DNA of 64,000 nt, taken from Diplonema papillatum. Its lineage: Eukaryota > Euglenozoa > Diplonemea > Diplonemida > Diplonemidae. Of this stretch, positions 31,486 to 41,776 are shown piece by piece (within the stretch, counting starts at the first letter, position 1; every line of letters begins with the position of its first letter). The stretch lies in NCBI GenBank assembly GCA_030068145.1, contig JAPJBO010000334.1:158328-222327 (forward strand), given 5' to 3'. Below the pieces are notes generated by a model. The model made no database searches and had not been told where the DNA came from. It worked only from the letters and a program-made list of their open reading frames with translations. A program made the translations under genes and the position numbers.

Positions 31486-31705
31486 CTACACGGGAGCCAA
31501 GCTTCACATGTTCCGCGGTACTGCAGAGCCATGGGCCTACGGGTCAAGTGGCTACTGATTTCCCAAACTAAAGCATCATAGGCGCACCTTGGGGCTTGGC
31601 GCTCGTCGAGACGGTCAGCCACAGGCAGAACGGACCTCCGACTGAAGCTTTGCAAAGCTGTGGTTGACCGTCACGTTACCAGGAGCGGCCTTTTTTTTTC
31701 TTCTT
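31486..31705 (+). repeat. Dispersed repeat family A, copy with deletions
   Basis: Retains GAAAGCCTGCTACACGGG, GGGTCAAGTGGCTACTGA, CCCAAACTAAAGCATCA and CTGTGGTTGACCGTCACGTT, with two internal deletions relative to 26090. Confidence 0.85.
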
Positions 31706-32679
31706 GCTGCTTCCGTTTGTCCCCCGGCGGTGAAACAGCAAGTGTCGCTTGGGCGGCGGGGGGCTTCTAAGCTTCTCGGGCGCGTGGAACGCCTTAAGGT
31801 GGCGTCCCAGCCGCCGAGAGCGCCGCTCAGTGTGTTCGGCGGCGTACAGTTACATTTTCGGAGGAGGATTTCGTCATTGTTCGTGTTTCGAACCTGCAAT
31901 GCGCCCGCTTGCCGTACGCGACAAGTAGGTATACTTTTTGGCTATATCGAGTTCCAAAAGGGTGCCGATAGTTGCCGTGATTAGCTCTTTCCATCCCAAA
32001 AGAAATTCCGAATTTTGCTCAAAATTGACCTAAACATGGCGGAAATGAGGAAGCAAAATCTATGACACGTTTTCGTGGAATGAGTGGTATATACGACTGT
32101 TTCCAAAAGTCGTAGCTTTTATACCCGTACCGTCAACTGTTCAATCCAAGTCTGCCCTGGTGGAGTGACCTCCTGGGCCTAGCCAGTTCTCATACACGTA
32201 GCGGCTATCTCGGAGGGGGGGCCTCCCCACTCATGTGAAACTCTCTTCCTTCCTCGTTTCCCCGTTTTGCCCGTGTTGGGTCTTGTTCGGCAATGTGTGA
32301 CTCATTGTCCAAGCCTGCCTCCAAACTCGGCGCCGGTATCTGACCAATTTTTCGTTCTTTTCTTGGTTGCCGAAGTCTGCGCCTAGCTGCAAATCGCACG
32401 CCGACGGCACGCTTATCATAAGTCAAAGGGTGTGGGCCACAACCGCCAGGTGGGCCCCCACCGTCAGGTGGGCCAGGCTAGATTCAGGGCGGCTCTCTGG
32501 GAGACAGGGACGGGGGTAGTCACGCCTGTGGCAGTCCCAGGGCCTCTCCCCGCCCACCTGAGTGTGTGTGTGTGCTCTCGTGGCCATCGCTACCTTCCCC
32601 GAGAACACAGTGCTTCGCAAACCGGAGGCGAGAGTAGCCCGCAGGCGTAGCCACTCTGATTAGAAAAAGACAGGCGCTT
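31706..32679. other. Spacer with no recognised gene
   Basis: Short frames only. GTGTGTGTGTG (32562) is a small microsatellite. GCCAGGTGGGCC and GTCAGGTGGGCC (32445-32475) form a small local duplication. Confidence 0.3.
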
Positions 32680-32845
32680 CGTTTTGTTTGTGCGTGCCGG
32701 TTGATCGTTTCCCACTTACATTTACACCTTGTGTGTATTCAGGTAAGGAATTCTGATCAACCACCAAAACACGCTGCCTACGTCTTTTTAGCCTGCACAA
32801 TACATTGAAGGGCAACCCACAAGATTGTTAGTACTAAAAAAGCAC
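32680..32845 (+). repeat. Dispersed repeat family L, copy 1
   Basis: Carries GCGTGCCGGTTGATCGTTT, GGTAAGGAATTCTGATCA, CCACCAAAACACGCTGCC and ACAATACATTGAAGGGCAAC. Copies lie at 43672-43805 and 44415-44605. Unclassified. Confidence 0.8.
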
Positions 32846-33204
32846 CGCCAAATTCGGACCCGTGGCAGACAGCCCTCGGTAAAGCTGATGCGACCATCGC
32901 CTCCCCCTTTTTGCTGCTGGGAAACGAGTCGAGTCCTTGTTTTTTTTGGCAGACACGCTAATTCTGCAGTGAAGCAGTTGACCAGGCCCCTTGAGTCTGT
33001 GCTGCTCCCGATTGCAGAGTCGGAACCCTCCTAGCGTAAACAGCAAGACCTTTCCGTGGAAAAAAGAGCAAAAAAAACCCCGCTTTCTGAAGCAGCAACT
33101 ACGCATTGGCGCTGTCTTCGCCAATGAAGAGGAGGCGCCTAGCGTAGTTCTTTGTTTCGGTCCCGGCGCTTCGAAACACGGTATGTGGTCGTGAAGAATC
33201 GGGA

Positions 33205-33380
33205 AGGTGTGACTGACATTCTTTGATCCTGTTGGTTCGGGCTAGTTCAGGAGTGCTACCATTTACCGGGATATTTCTAGTCATCGAAGCCAGCCCCACC
33301 CCGAATTCTTCTGGTGTCGATTCGAGGTGGTCGTGCTCATCGAGCCATGCGTCTTGCTCCTATTCCCTCAGTAAACTGCA
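33205..33380 (+). repeat. Dispersed repeat family E, copy 1
   Basis: Carries GACATTCTTTGATCCTG, GGAGTGCTACC, CGAATTCTTCTGGTGTCG and TTGCTCCTATTCCCTCAG then TAAACTGCA. The full inverse copy is at 51237-51415 and a half copy at 50890-50965. Confidence 0.8.
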
Positions 33381-33542
33381 AGGAAGAATCAGCTTACGCA
33401 ACGAAGCAAGAGCCGAAAACAGCCAATCGTCATTCCGAGTATAAGAAAGGGTTGCGAAGTCTGTCCCATAGAGCATACAGCTACTCCTTAGAAAAGCTGG
33501 AGCCGACCCATCGCCTCCTCAAGAAGGTTGAAGTATGGCTAA

Positions 33543-33745
33543 AGATAAAGTGGTGTCACCTGAGGGGGTAATCTCAGGGCCGCCCACGTGATAAGCCGTT
33601 AAGCAGCAGCTGCCCGGCTTATCCCGTGACACCTTTTATATGTATGTTATAGAAAGAGTAGCGTTGGCGCTCTTACAGGTTCGTTCCGTCGTAGCTCGCC
33701 GGGAACGGGCACTCCAGTGAAACTGGGTATGCTACCGTTTCAGGT
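33543..33745 (+). repeat. Repeat family M, structured, copy 2
   Basis: Matches 17957-18185 at roughly nine bases in ten by eye, with the closing GGTGTCAC (33552) and GTGACACC (33633), the invariant CCTGAG/CTCAGG hairpin and the downstream GGGAACGGGCACTCCAG block. The second hairpin is weaker in this copy. Confidence 0.7.
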
Positions 33746-34736
33746 TTGGATTTTGGGAGCATTGCCTCATGTGAATTCTGAGACCTCCACGAATGGTGAA
33801 CCAGCTTTGGTGACCGCTGTTCCGCAGTGGATACATCGATATGTTTCCCGACTTGCGGATCGTGCTCGGTCATTTGAAGGGGCGCGGACAGTCGACGAGT
33901 GGTCTGGTTGAATGAAGAAGCTCCTCGTTCGGCCGTGGATGTGGTATGATTGGTCGTGGATGTGGTTGCAGATGCGGTTGAAGACGAGTCGGTGAGGTCG
34001 CTGAGGTTCCGGTGAGGTTCGTACCTCCAGGTGGTCACGCGTGTTCGTCAGTTCTGAGGGCCTGCGTGGCCATCAATCTTCCAAACAACAGGCCTCGTAA
34101 CCACGGATACCGAGAAGCATCAACGTGTACCGAGCACGAGCCTTATTTTGACCCCCGCTTTCTGACGCAACGACCGCGCGTTGGTGCTGTATGGCAATGA
34201 AGCGAAGGCAGGTCTCCATTCCGAAGGGGAGTCGCGAAGTAGATCCCGTTGGGTACACAGCCAGACCGTAAGATACAACATGTATTCGTCGGTACTGCGG
34301 GCCTGCGCCTGCGTGGCTACCCGTCTTCCAAACAATAGGACCTGGAATCGCTAAGAAAAAGGGTCGAGGTGCCTAGCACGAACCCATCGTCGTCAGCTAG
34401 CCTCGGACCGCTGTCTTCGCCCAATGAACAGAAGGCTCACCGATTCAGTCCCCCCGCCTCGCAGCGCTCCTGGTGATTGCACACCGCGTAGGGTCCCTCG
34501 GCCCGTCGAGTGCAAGCTGCCCCGGCTCTGCGGCGAGTGTACTCCATGACATGTCCTGCAAACCGAGAGTCGAGATTAGCCAACTAGTCTTCCGAGTACA
34601 AGGAGGCAGTAGGTCCCCTGGGGCATACAGCCAGACGTACCGTTAGTTGCAAAGCTTCACGCATACGTCCGTACTGCTGGTCTACGCCTGCGTGGCTACC
34701 CATCTTCCCAAAGAAGAGGATTTGGATCGCCTCGGC

Positions 34737-34935
34737 GAAGACGAACGGCCGCATGTACTCCATGACGTGCCCTGCAAACCAAGAGTCGAGGTTGGCCCGC
34801 AGGCGAGTCAAGTAGTCGCTGCGAGTGGAAGAAGGGGTGGCGAAGTCGGATCCATGGGCGTACAGCTCCTTGTAGATCTCCGTCGGTTATCTGCGACGAC
34901 GAGCTTGAGGAAGCTTCGATCGACAGGACTGAAAT
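34737..34935 (-). pseudogene. DUF3431 gene fragment with internal deletion
   Basis: 34737-34876 matches 35135-35274 and 34877-34930 matches 35516-35570; the intervening 240 bp of the parent is missing at a clean junction (CCTTGTAGA then TCTCCGTCGG). The deletion breaks the reading frame. Confidence 0.85.
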
Positions 34936-35033
34936 CACCTCCGGAAAAGCTTCAAGGTGTGCGAGCACAAGCCCATTGTAACAATTAGCCACAGACCGTT
35001 GTCTTCGGCCAATTGAAGAGAAGGCTCGCCGTT

Positions 35034-35987
35034 TCAGTCTCGCCGCCTCGCAGCGCGCCTTGTGGTCGCACACCGCGAAGGGTCCCTGGGGGTTTCAGAC
35101 GGCCCGTCGAGGGCAAGCTGCCCTGGCTCCGCGGCAAAGACGAATGGCCACATGTACTCCATGACGTGCCCTGCAAACCGAGAGTCGAGGTTGGCCCGCA
35201 GGCGGGTCAAGTAGTCGCTGCGAGTGGAAGAAGGGGTGGCGAAGTCGGATCCATGGGCGTACAGCTCCTTGTAGAAGCTGTGAGGCCGCCGCATGGCCAC
35301 CGACCGCGACACCAGAAACTGGCCGCAACAAGGCTTCCCCCGGAAGGATAGCGCCAGGCATGCGTCGTACTCTGCCGCCACCCGCATCCCCGGAAGCAAA
35401 GGAGCGATCAAAGCGTCGTACGCGGCCCAGAAACGGGTCGCGGTGGCGGTGGAGCCGCAGTACGCGTTGAAGTTGTGGCACGACAATTTGTCGGGCGACA
35501 TCAAAACGTCGCCTTCTCCGTCGGTTATCTGCGAAGACGAGGCTTCGAGGAACGCTTCGATCGACAGGCTCATGTGCCAGCTCCGCTGCTGGCCGTGCGC
35601 GAAGAGGATGTGCCGGGGCAGGCTGTTGTAGTACTGAGCGAGGAATCGCAGGAAGAACGAGTTTTCGCGGCCCCACGGGGTGTAGACGAACTTCCAAGGC
35701 TCCAACGGTCTGCAGGCGCAGGGGTGCGAAGGCGTGGGGTTCGTGGCATTCGCGGCAATGTACTCGACCGTCGGCATCGTCGGCATGTTCAGCGAGCTCT
35801 GCATGGAGGTGACGATGACGACGGGCGTGCTCTCCGTCCACGCCGCCGGCAGGATGCACCCGTACCGGCACTCCGCGAGGCTCTGCCCGTGATGCCCGTA
35901 CTTCGCCAACGCACGCTCCCACGGCACAAAGAGCGCTTCGGCCGCCGCGAACAATGCGACCGCAATCGGCAGCGATCGAAGGAGCAT
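35034..35987 (-). CDS. Secreted DUF3431-domain protein
   Basis: A 317-residue intronless protein starting at a GAAAATG context. Residues 1-20 (MLLRSLPIAVALFAAAEALF) are a classic signal peptide, so it is secreted or Golgi-luminal. Residues about 50-285 fit the DUF3431 family: VVIVTSMQSS, a FVYTPWGRENSFFLRFLAQYY segment resembling the conserved glycan-enzyme-like N and YN(S)LP motifs, HILFAHGQQRSWHM (the LFLHGH-WH motif), CCGQFLVSRSVAMRRP with SFYKELY and a closing FAGHVMEYMWPFVF. About seven Cys suggest disulfides. The domain is seen in fungal and algal proteins and is thought to be glycosyltransferase-like, but the activity is not established. The last 30 residues after FVFA are Arg/Pro-rich and differ from the neighbouring fragment, so the C-terminus may have been altered by rearrangement. 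Confidence 0.78.
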   Translation of the reverse strand: MLLRSLPIAVALFAAAEALFVPWERALAKYGHHGQSLAECRYGCILPAAWTESTPVVIVTSMQSSLNMPTMPTVEYIAANATNPTPSHPCACRPLEPWKFVYTPWGRENSFFLRFLAQYYNSLPRHILFAHGQQRSWHMSLSIEAFLEASSSQITDGEGDVLMSPDKLSCHNFNAYCGSTATATRFWAAYDALIAPLLPGMRVAAEYDACLALSFRGKPCCGQFLVSRSVAMRRPHSFYKELYAHGSDFATPSSTRSDYLTRLRANLDSRFAGHVMEYMWPFVFAAEPGQLALDGPSETPRDPSRCATTRRAARRRD

Positions 35988-37367
35988 TTTCGTTTTTCCT
36001 TCCTTCCCACGGCTATGCCTTTATTTTCTTCTTTCTTTGTCTTTTTCTTCCTTTTTTTGCGTCCTTGTACTTCGTGCTTCCGATCCCGCATGGGTGTACA
36101 AATTGTACAGATTGGTGTCGCTCGACTTTCTTCTTGTTCGTGAGGTTCAGATTTGTTTTCTCCTTCTGCTTTTTGTCCGCTCGCTTGAAACTCTGGGGGG
36201 CTATAGAGCCAGGGCGAGCAGTCGACGATTGGATGACCTTGCGCTGTGTGCTATGTTAGCAGGCTCAATGTGCTCCGCATGGGAGTATTTCTGCAGGACG
36301 TTGGAGGTATCCGTACTGTGCCGAAGCCAGCTGACAAATACTATTCTCCTCCTTGATGTGCGTCTCGTGCTGCAATTAGCTCCAGTCTCAGTGCCGCTGC
36401 GTAAAAGGGTAAGTAGAAAACGAACCAACTGTTAATGATCTTCGTGTGTTCGCCACATTTCCAAAACTGAAAAAAGCAGTGAGCGGTTGTGTGAGGAGCG
36501 AGAGGCCCTGTTTCACAGTATATCATTAGTCGGTTAATATTAATCTTCTAAGACTAGCGTCTAATACGACCAGAAACTCGGCCCGATTCAATTTTCCCTT
36601 CTTCAGGTGAAAGTTCGCTTGAGAACAGTCCGGGTGTGAACTCGCCGGGTTACCGTCGTGTCGAATGGGATCTTCGGCAGGAAATGAGTTCTTAGAGTGC
36701 AAGTTTAATTGGAGCTTTTTGTCGGATCCTCGTGTCCCTCCTTCGTTTTTTGAAGCTCCAGGTCCAGTTTAAGAGGCAGTTCGGCCCTTGATGACTCTGA
36801 TTTCTTCCTGCTTTCGTCTCCAGGTCCAGTTTTATGAGGCAGTTCGGCCCTTGCTGACTCTTATTTCTTCCTGCTTTCGTCTCCAGGTCCTCTCCAACTC
36901 TTACCACTCATCGGTTTCAGTGACTTTTAACCCTCTTTTCAAAGTTCTTTGCATCTTTCCATCACTGTACTTGTTCGCTATCGGCCTCCGGGAGATATTT
37001 AGCCCTAGCAGAGGGATACCTGCCGATCAACTCAGCATTCCCAAACTGAGCGACTCGTGCTAGCAAGGAGTTAACCAACATGGCTCGTCGAGGAAATACG
37101 GGACTCTCACCCTCCCATTCCAGGAGACTTACCTCGAGTTTATGAGGCAGTTCGGCCCTTGATGACTCTGATTTCTTCCTGCTTTCCGTCACACGAAGAG
37201 TTCTTTTGTGTCTTCTTTGTGGACGATCTTTCGCCACCCGATATTTTGCCTGTGACATCGGTTTCGGACGTTTCTTTTCCTTGAAATTGCGTCGCCGGTT
37301 CTTCAGCATTTGAATAGGACGCGAAAAACATGTTCTTGGCGATGCTGTCTCGGACACATTCAGTCTC
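35988..37367. other. Upstream region with a short tandem repeat
   Basis: 36760-36890 holds two tandem copies and 37140-37190 a third of a unit of about 63 bp with GAGGCAGTTCGGCCCTTG and TTTCTTCCTGCTTTCGTC. A J-like motif, GGTGAAAGTTCGCTTGAG, occurs at 36606. The promoter of the DUF3431 gene must lie just right of 35987 but no box was assigned. Confidence 0.5.
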
Positions 37368-38230
37368 GAGTTCTTCCCTACAGGTTCATCCGTGGCTGCA
37401 CTGTTTTGTGTCGAAGCAGAACGGAGCGATAGCAGGAGTCCTTCGGAGGTGCTCCCAAACCGTTTTGGCATTGTATGAAAGTAGACGCCGCCATTGGATC
37501 TCCACTCAAATGCTTCCCTACAGGTTCATCCGTGACTGCACTGTGATAGGTCGAAGCAGAACGGAGCGATAGCAGGGGTCATACATACAAAACAGCCGTA
37601 TTGTTCGAATAGGGCGCGTTATACCCATCGGTGGTGATTTCCATCCTTGCTCTTATGAATAATAGTGTCGAGTTCTTCCCTACAGGTTCATCCGTGGCTG
37701 CACTGTTCCGTGGTCGAAGCAGAACGGAGCGATAGCAGGGGTCCTTCGGAGGTCACGCTCCAAACCGTATTGACATGGAATGTCAATAGACGCGGCACAC
37801 ATCGATGGGATCTCCACTCGAATTCTTCCCTACAGGTTCATCCGTGGCTGCACTGTGATAGGTCGAAGCAGAACGGAGCGATAGCAGGGTCCGTCGGAGG
37901 TCACGCTCCAAACCGTATTGACATGGAATGTCAATAGACGCGGTACACACATCGATGGGATCTCCACTCGAATTCTTCCCTACAGGTTCATCCGTGACTG
38001 CACTGTGATTGGTCGAAGCAGAACGGAGCGATAGCAGGGTTCGTCGGAGGTCAATACATGCTCGCAAGCCGGTTCGGCTTGCGAGGTTCGGTATTGTCCG
38101 AATATGGTGAGGTCGATACTTGCCCTGGACACTTTGGACCAAGACGCAATAGTCTCGAGTTCTTCCCAACAGGTTCATCCATGGCTGCACTGTAATTGGT
38201 CGAAGCAGAACGGAGCGATACGTACTTCCA
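37368..38230. repeat. D-repeat array, left part
   Basis: Six units of about 140-190 bp, each with the core TTCTTCCCTACAGGTTCATC, GTGGCTGCACTGT and GTCGAAGCAGAACGGAGCGA. Between cores lie two alternating spacers: a GGTCACGCTCCAAACCGTATT type and a type with the perfect hairpin CTCGCAAGCCG/CGGCTTGCGAG. The array is cut at 38230 by a transposon. Confidence 0.95.
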
Positions 38231-38345
38231 TGGGGTGGTCATGGTCATCGGGTTGACGGGGGGAATCACAAATTGTCATGGGTCAACTTTTGGAATCCCA
38301 AAAAATCAATCCAAATCACAAAAAATCAAGAAAAATCGTCGTCTT

Positions 38346-38393
38346 GTTGCGTTAGTGGGGAGTCATTTGCAAGCAAATGAGTACCACACTGAC
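38346..38393 (+). repeat. Octamer palindrome block in the transposon
   Basis: GTTGCGTTAGTGGGGAG followed by TCATTTGCAAGCAAATGA and GTACCACACT, as at 13890 but with one base changed at the centre. The same GTCGTCTTGTTGCGTTAG lead-in occurs without the palindrome at 41659-41678 in the right arm. Confidence 0.8.
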
Positions 38394-39094
38394 AGAAAAA
38401 TCACATGATATCACATAAGGTCAATCCAAAGCAGAAAATAACGCAGAGGATCACAAAACAACGCAAAATGCAGGATTCCTTCAAACCTGGCTACCCTGCT
38501 GTATCTACTACCTGTCAGTTGTGGCTTACCACGTTGTGACGTTGCAAGAAGTGTACTGCTCACGCAGCAGGCATAGTGGGCGTCAGAAACGCAACTTTCT
38601 GGGCACGAGACGACATGACTGGGGCGTCTATGCGTATGGAAGGCTGAACTCTTCGCATTCCTTCGGGCACATCGGCCTTGGCGAAGTAGTAGCGCAAGTC
38701 AGACAAAGAGGAAGGGGTAAGATAAGCGGCACGAAACTCTCGAATTCTTGACTAGCCGGACAGATCGCGGATTTTCTTCTTTCAGTAGATGAGGGAAGAT
38801 GCAGTTTAATGTGAAGACACAGGAGGGGACGACAGAGTAAACACGAAGAAAGCGCGACTACGGCGGGCGGAAGTCGCTACGTCGGAGGCGCGGCGCGAAC
38901 CGCGGCCCTGTCACAGAGGATGACTGCGCCGATAGTGACGCAATCGGAGGCGTTCTGGCTGGCAGGCTGACGGCTGGTTCAATCAAACCCGAAATTAGTA
39001 CTCGGAGGAAAAGTCGTAGTTTAGTGTTCGGGGCAGATTTTCCCAGGTTTACTCTCCCTTTAGCCCCTTTCACCCAAAAAGACTTGATGCTAGC

Positions 39095-40135
39095 ATCGGA
39101 CCGGACAAAAGTTGGACCGCACGACGACAAACCAATTGGACCATTTTGTCCGGCCCACCTTATTTCCGCCCGGGCACGTTTCCACGTAGTCGGGCGAGGT
39201 GGATCGGGGTTGGGCCGAGGGGCATCAGGTGAAATAAGAAATGTCTCTTGCCAAATGGGTAGCCGAACGCGAGAGATGCGAAGCACTCGAACAAGCCGTG
39301 GCAGGAAACGGCGCGGTGACAAAGAAGCAGGCGTTGGCGATCCAAGCAGAAGTGCGCGACAAGAACAAGGCAAAGAGCACTTCGCCATGGCAAGAAGGGG
39401 GTGGAGTGGTGCGAAACCGACAAGGAAAAGATCGTGAACTACGTAAGGGCGAACGGCTTGAACGGTGCAATCAGGCAGTGGTCAGCGGACGGGAACGAGA
39501 GACCGCTGTCCAAAGGAGGCGCGAAGCGGTTTTATGACGATTCTGTCAAACTCGATGACGGGAAGACAGTGGCGGGAAACAAGGGGCCGTCCGGCCCTGT
39601 TGTCAGAAAAGCAGCTGTTCATGCTGCTTACTGTTGCCCGGGTGACTGGCGCTGTGACTACGTCCTTCGTCAGCAACTCAGCATGAGGAATAGTGAAGGC
39701 GTCTGCTGAACCGGAGTGCTTAGAAAGTGCAAACACTCTGTCGGTAGACTGTCGGCCAACCTCGATCCACCTCGTTTACACTCTGCATTTTTGCGTTTGC
39801 TCTACCAAAGCAATGGGCCCTCGGCACGACAACCACAACCGATCGCGATCAAGCATCCTTTCGCTTGTGATTACCTACCACAGGGCCATGGCTACCAATG
39901 GTTGGTGCTTGATGGGACACGGCGGGGTACGCAGTGCCGCGCAGTGTTCTAGAACACCGGTGGCGGGCTCATGCGCGACGATATCAAACTACGGAGGTGA
40001 AGCGAGTGCTGTTCAGTGGCCAGCCGCGAGATTTCACTAAGTACACAGGACCCCCCGAAAAAAGTTGGACCGCGAGAGCTCAAAATAGGTGAGTTGGCGT
40101 TTTGTCCGGTCCAACTTATTTCTGTTTACGGTATC
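39095..40135. repeat. Paired 70-bp hairpins flanking the plus-strand ORF remnant
   Basis: At 39099-39170 and 40061-40130 a similar hairpin occurs: AAAGTTGGACCG followed some 40 nt later by CCGGYCCAMCTTATTT. They bracket the transposase-like remnant and may be ends of a second element nested within the 3.5-kb transposon, but no target duplication was found. Confidence 0.5.
39241..39709 (+). pseudogene. Transposase-like ORF remnant, frameshifted
   Basis: A frame with EKIVNYVRANGLNGAIRQW and GGAKRFYDDSVKLDDGKTVA continues after a one-base shift near 39585 as RGRPALLSEKQLFMLLTVAR. The order (helix-turn-helix-like repeat, basic linker, GRP-LLS motif) resembles DNA-binding regions of eukaryotic DNA transposases. 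No DDE catalytic core is visible in what remains. Confidence 0.5.
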
Positions 40136-40486
40136 TGCTACTTGCGGATGCTGGTTCCTTTGCTCGTCTGCTGAGTGGCCGGCGACTTCTGTCTTTTGGC
40201 GCCTGCTTCTTTGGCCTCGTCTCGAAGTCTTTTCTTCGCCTTTGGGGATAACTGCCAGGGACACTTTTTCGTCAACCCAGGTGAGGCTACGCTCTGTCGC
40301 ACAATTGTCGTTGTTGTACGCCATAGCATGCAACAAGTTATTCGCCCCTTTCATCACATCGAGATCTCGCCGGTTCATCACCGAACAAGTCCCTCAAAAA
40401 CTGTGACGCGACGGGCCCGTCGCATGAGCCCGTCGGTGAACATGTAGGAATCTCATTGGTCCATTCATGCGCGTCTTTAATTAGAA

Positions 40487-40520
<34 letters not shown>

Positions 40521-40611
40521 AGTAGATGAGGCTCAAAACGTGGTTCACGAGGTCTGCAAAAAACTTTTGCAGCGCAGGCACAGACTTACCTCGTGCGCCA
40601 CTGACAGCAAT

Positions 40612-41476
40612 TCACGACAAAGCCCATTCAAACATGCGCTTGTCCCCGACAACACGCGTGAGCGCGTAGGCTGCAGCCGTCAGTCCACCGAAGCGAATGC
40701 CGCTCACTTTCTCCCAGAACAAGGAACCTTGCAGAACAACGGACTTTTTACGCAGCCACTGCGTGAAAGCCGCGTTGTCGTGGACGTAGCCGGACAGCTG
40801 CTTTAGCTTTGAAGCGAAGTCGCTGTCGCTGCCCCTGTCTACCTCCGTACCGCACCCCAGCCCTGTAGAGCGGGTACGACATGTTTTTGCCGGTCTTGGC
40901 ATCGGTCCAAGTGGCAGTACTGCGGTACCCGCTTTTGCTCCAGCTCAGAGGAGTGGCAGCTGTTTCCAGTCCAAGAACTGCCGTTCCGACAAGGCGGGAG
41001 AAGAGCGCGTCTCGCAGGTACAGCTCTCGCAGGCAGAGAGCTCGTGCGGTGTGCCGCGTCAGGCTTTGTATTCTTATCGGGATACCTTCGTCTGCGCATT
41101 CCTGCGCCAAATAATCTGCTGCGCGTACAGCTTGTCGTGTTCTGAGGGGTTATGCACTGAGGAGACTCCGACCGAGAACGTCTGCAGGAAAGGGGACAAC
41201 GGGAATCGTAGATGCTGAAGCTGCACGAGAGTGCACAGGGTCCTGCAATACGACGCGGCTGAAGCAGGAGACGGGAATACCGGATCCCAACAATACCCAC
41301 TCGTCACCGTTGTAACCGAATACAGTCCCAGAAGAAAGCTCCATCCCCAACAATTCGAGCTTGGAGAACAGATCTGCCAAATCCATGCACCCCACACTCA
41401 TCTGCACGTGACCGCGACGTGCGTAACCGGTTCGGCAGGGCTGCGACATTGGCTGGGTCCATGGTGCTGAAAGCAT
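40612..41476 (-). pseudogene. Decayed element-encoded protein, one stop and one frameshift
   Basis: A single frame runs from 41476 (LADLFSKLELLGMELSSGTV, YNGDEWVLLGSG) through one in-frame TAA at about 41152 and on (QAVRAADYLAQECADEGIPI, RELYLRDALFSRLVG, TDAKTGKNMSYPLYRAG); a shift near 40860 moves it to the frame reading DRGSDSDFASKLKQLSGYV and GSLFWEKVSGIRFGGLTAA. Together about 290 codons. I do not recognise the family; it is inside the 3.5-kb transposon and is presumably its accessory protein or transposase. Confidence 0.5.
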
Positions 41477-41776
41477 CCTCTTTTTTCCAAAAATGGTTGT
41501 GTTAACACTCTCTAAAAAAAACTGGCCACAGGTAAACCGCTAAAACAGGTGCACTACAGCATCTGCCTGCTGACGACCTCACAGAAAATCGTTCTAGATC
41601 ACAAGGAATCAGTAAAAATCACAAAGAAATCGTTCTAAATCACAAAAAATCAACAAAAGTCGTCGTCTTGTTGCGTTAGCGGGTTTACAAAAATCACACG
41701 GAATCACAACAGATCACATGACAGCCCATGATAATTTGTGATCCTCCCTGTCGACCCGATGACCATGGCCACCCCA

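Larger units (their letters stand above)
33080..34660. repeat. Decayed tandem copies of the DUF3431 gene tail region
   Basis: CCTGCGTGGCYAYCMRTCTTCC occurs at about 34060, 34305 and 34688, and CGCTTTCTGA with CGCGTTGGTGCTGT or CGCATTGGCGCTGT at about 33085 and 34160. At 34440-34600 the segment CCGCCTCGCAGCGC, GCACACCGCGTAGGGTCCCT and CTCCATGACATGTCC parallels the true gene end at 35038-35170. These are old, much mutated duplicates with no open frame. The family E and M repeats are embedded in the same interval. Confidence 0.55.
38231..41776. mobile_element. 3.5-kb DNA transposon with long TIRs and 5-bp target duplication
   Basis: The left end (TGGGGTGGTCATGGTCATCG onward) and right end are inverted repeats of about 50 bp with some ten mismatches, running to CACAAATTRTCATGGG. 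TTCCA is duplicated exactly at 38226-38230 and 41777-41781, and uninterrupted D units elsewhere read ACTTCCAAGCTGTTTCAG across the empty site. Subterminal AATCACAAA motifs are abundant. Two decayed coding regions lie inside (39241-39709 plus, 40612-41476 minus). A 5-bp duplication with TGGG ends does not match hAT (8 bp), Harbinger or CACTA (3 bp), or Mutator (9-11 bp). Confidence 0.92.
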
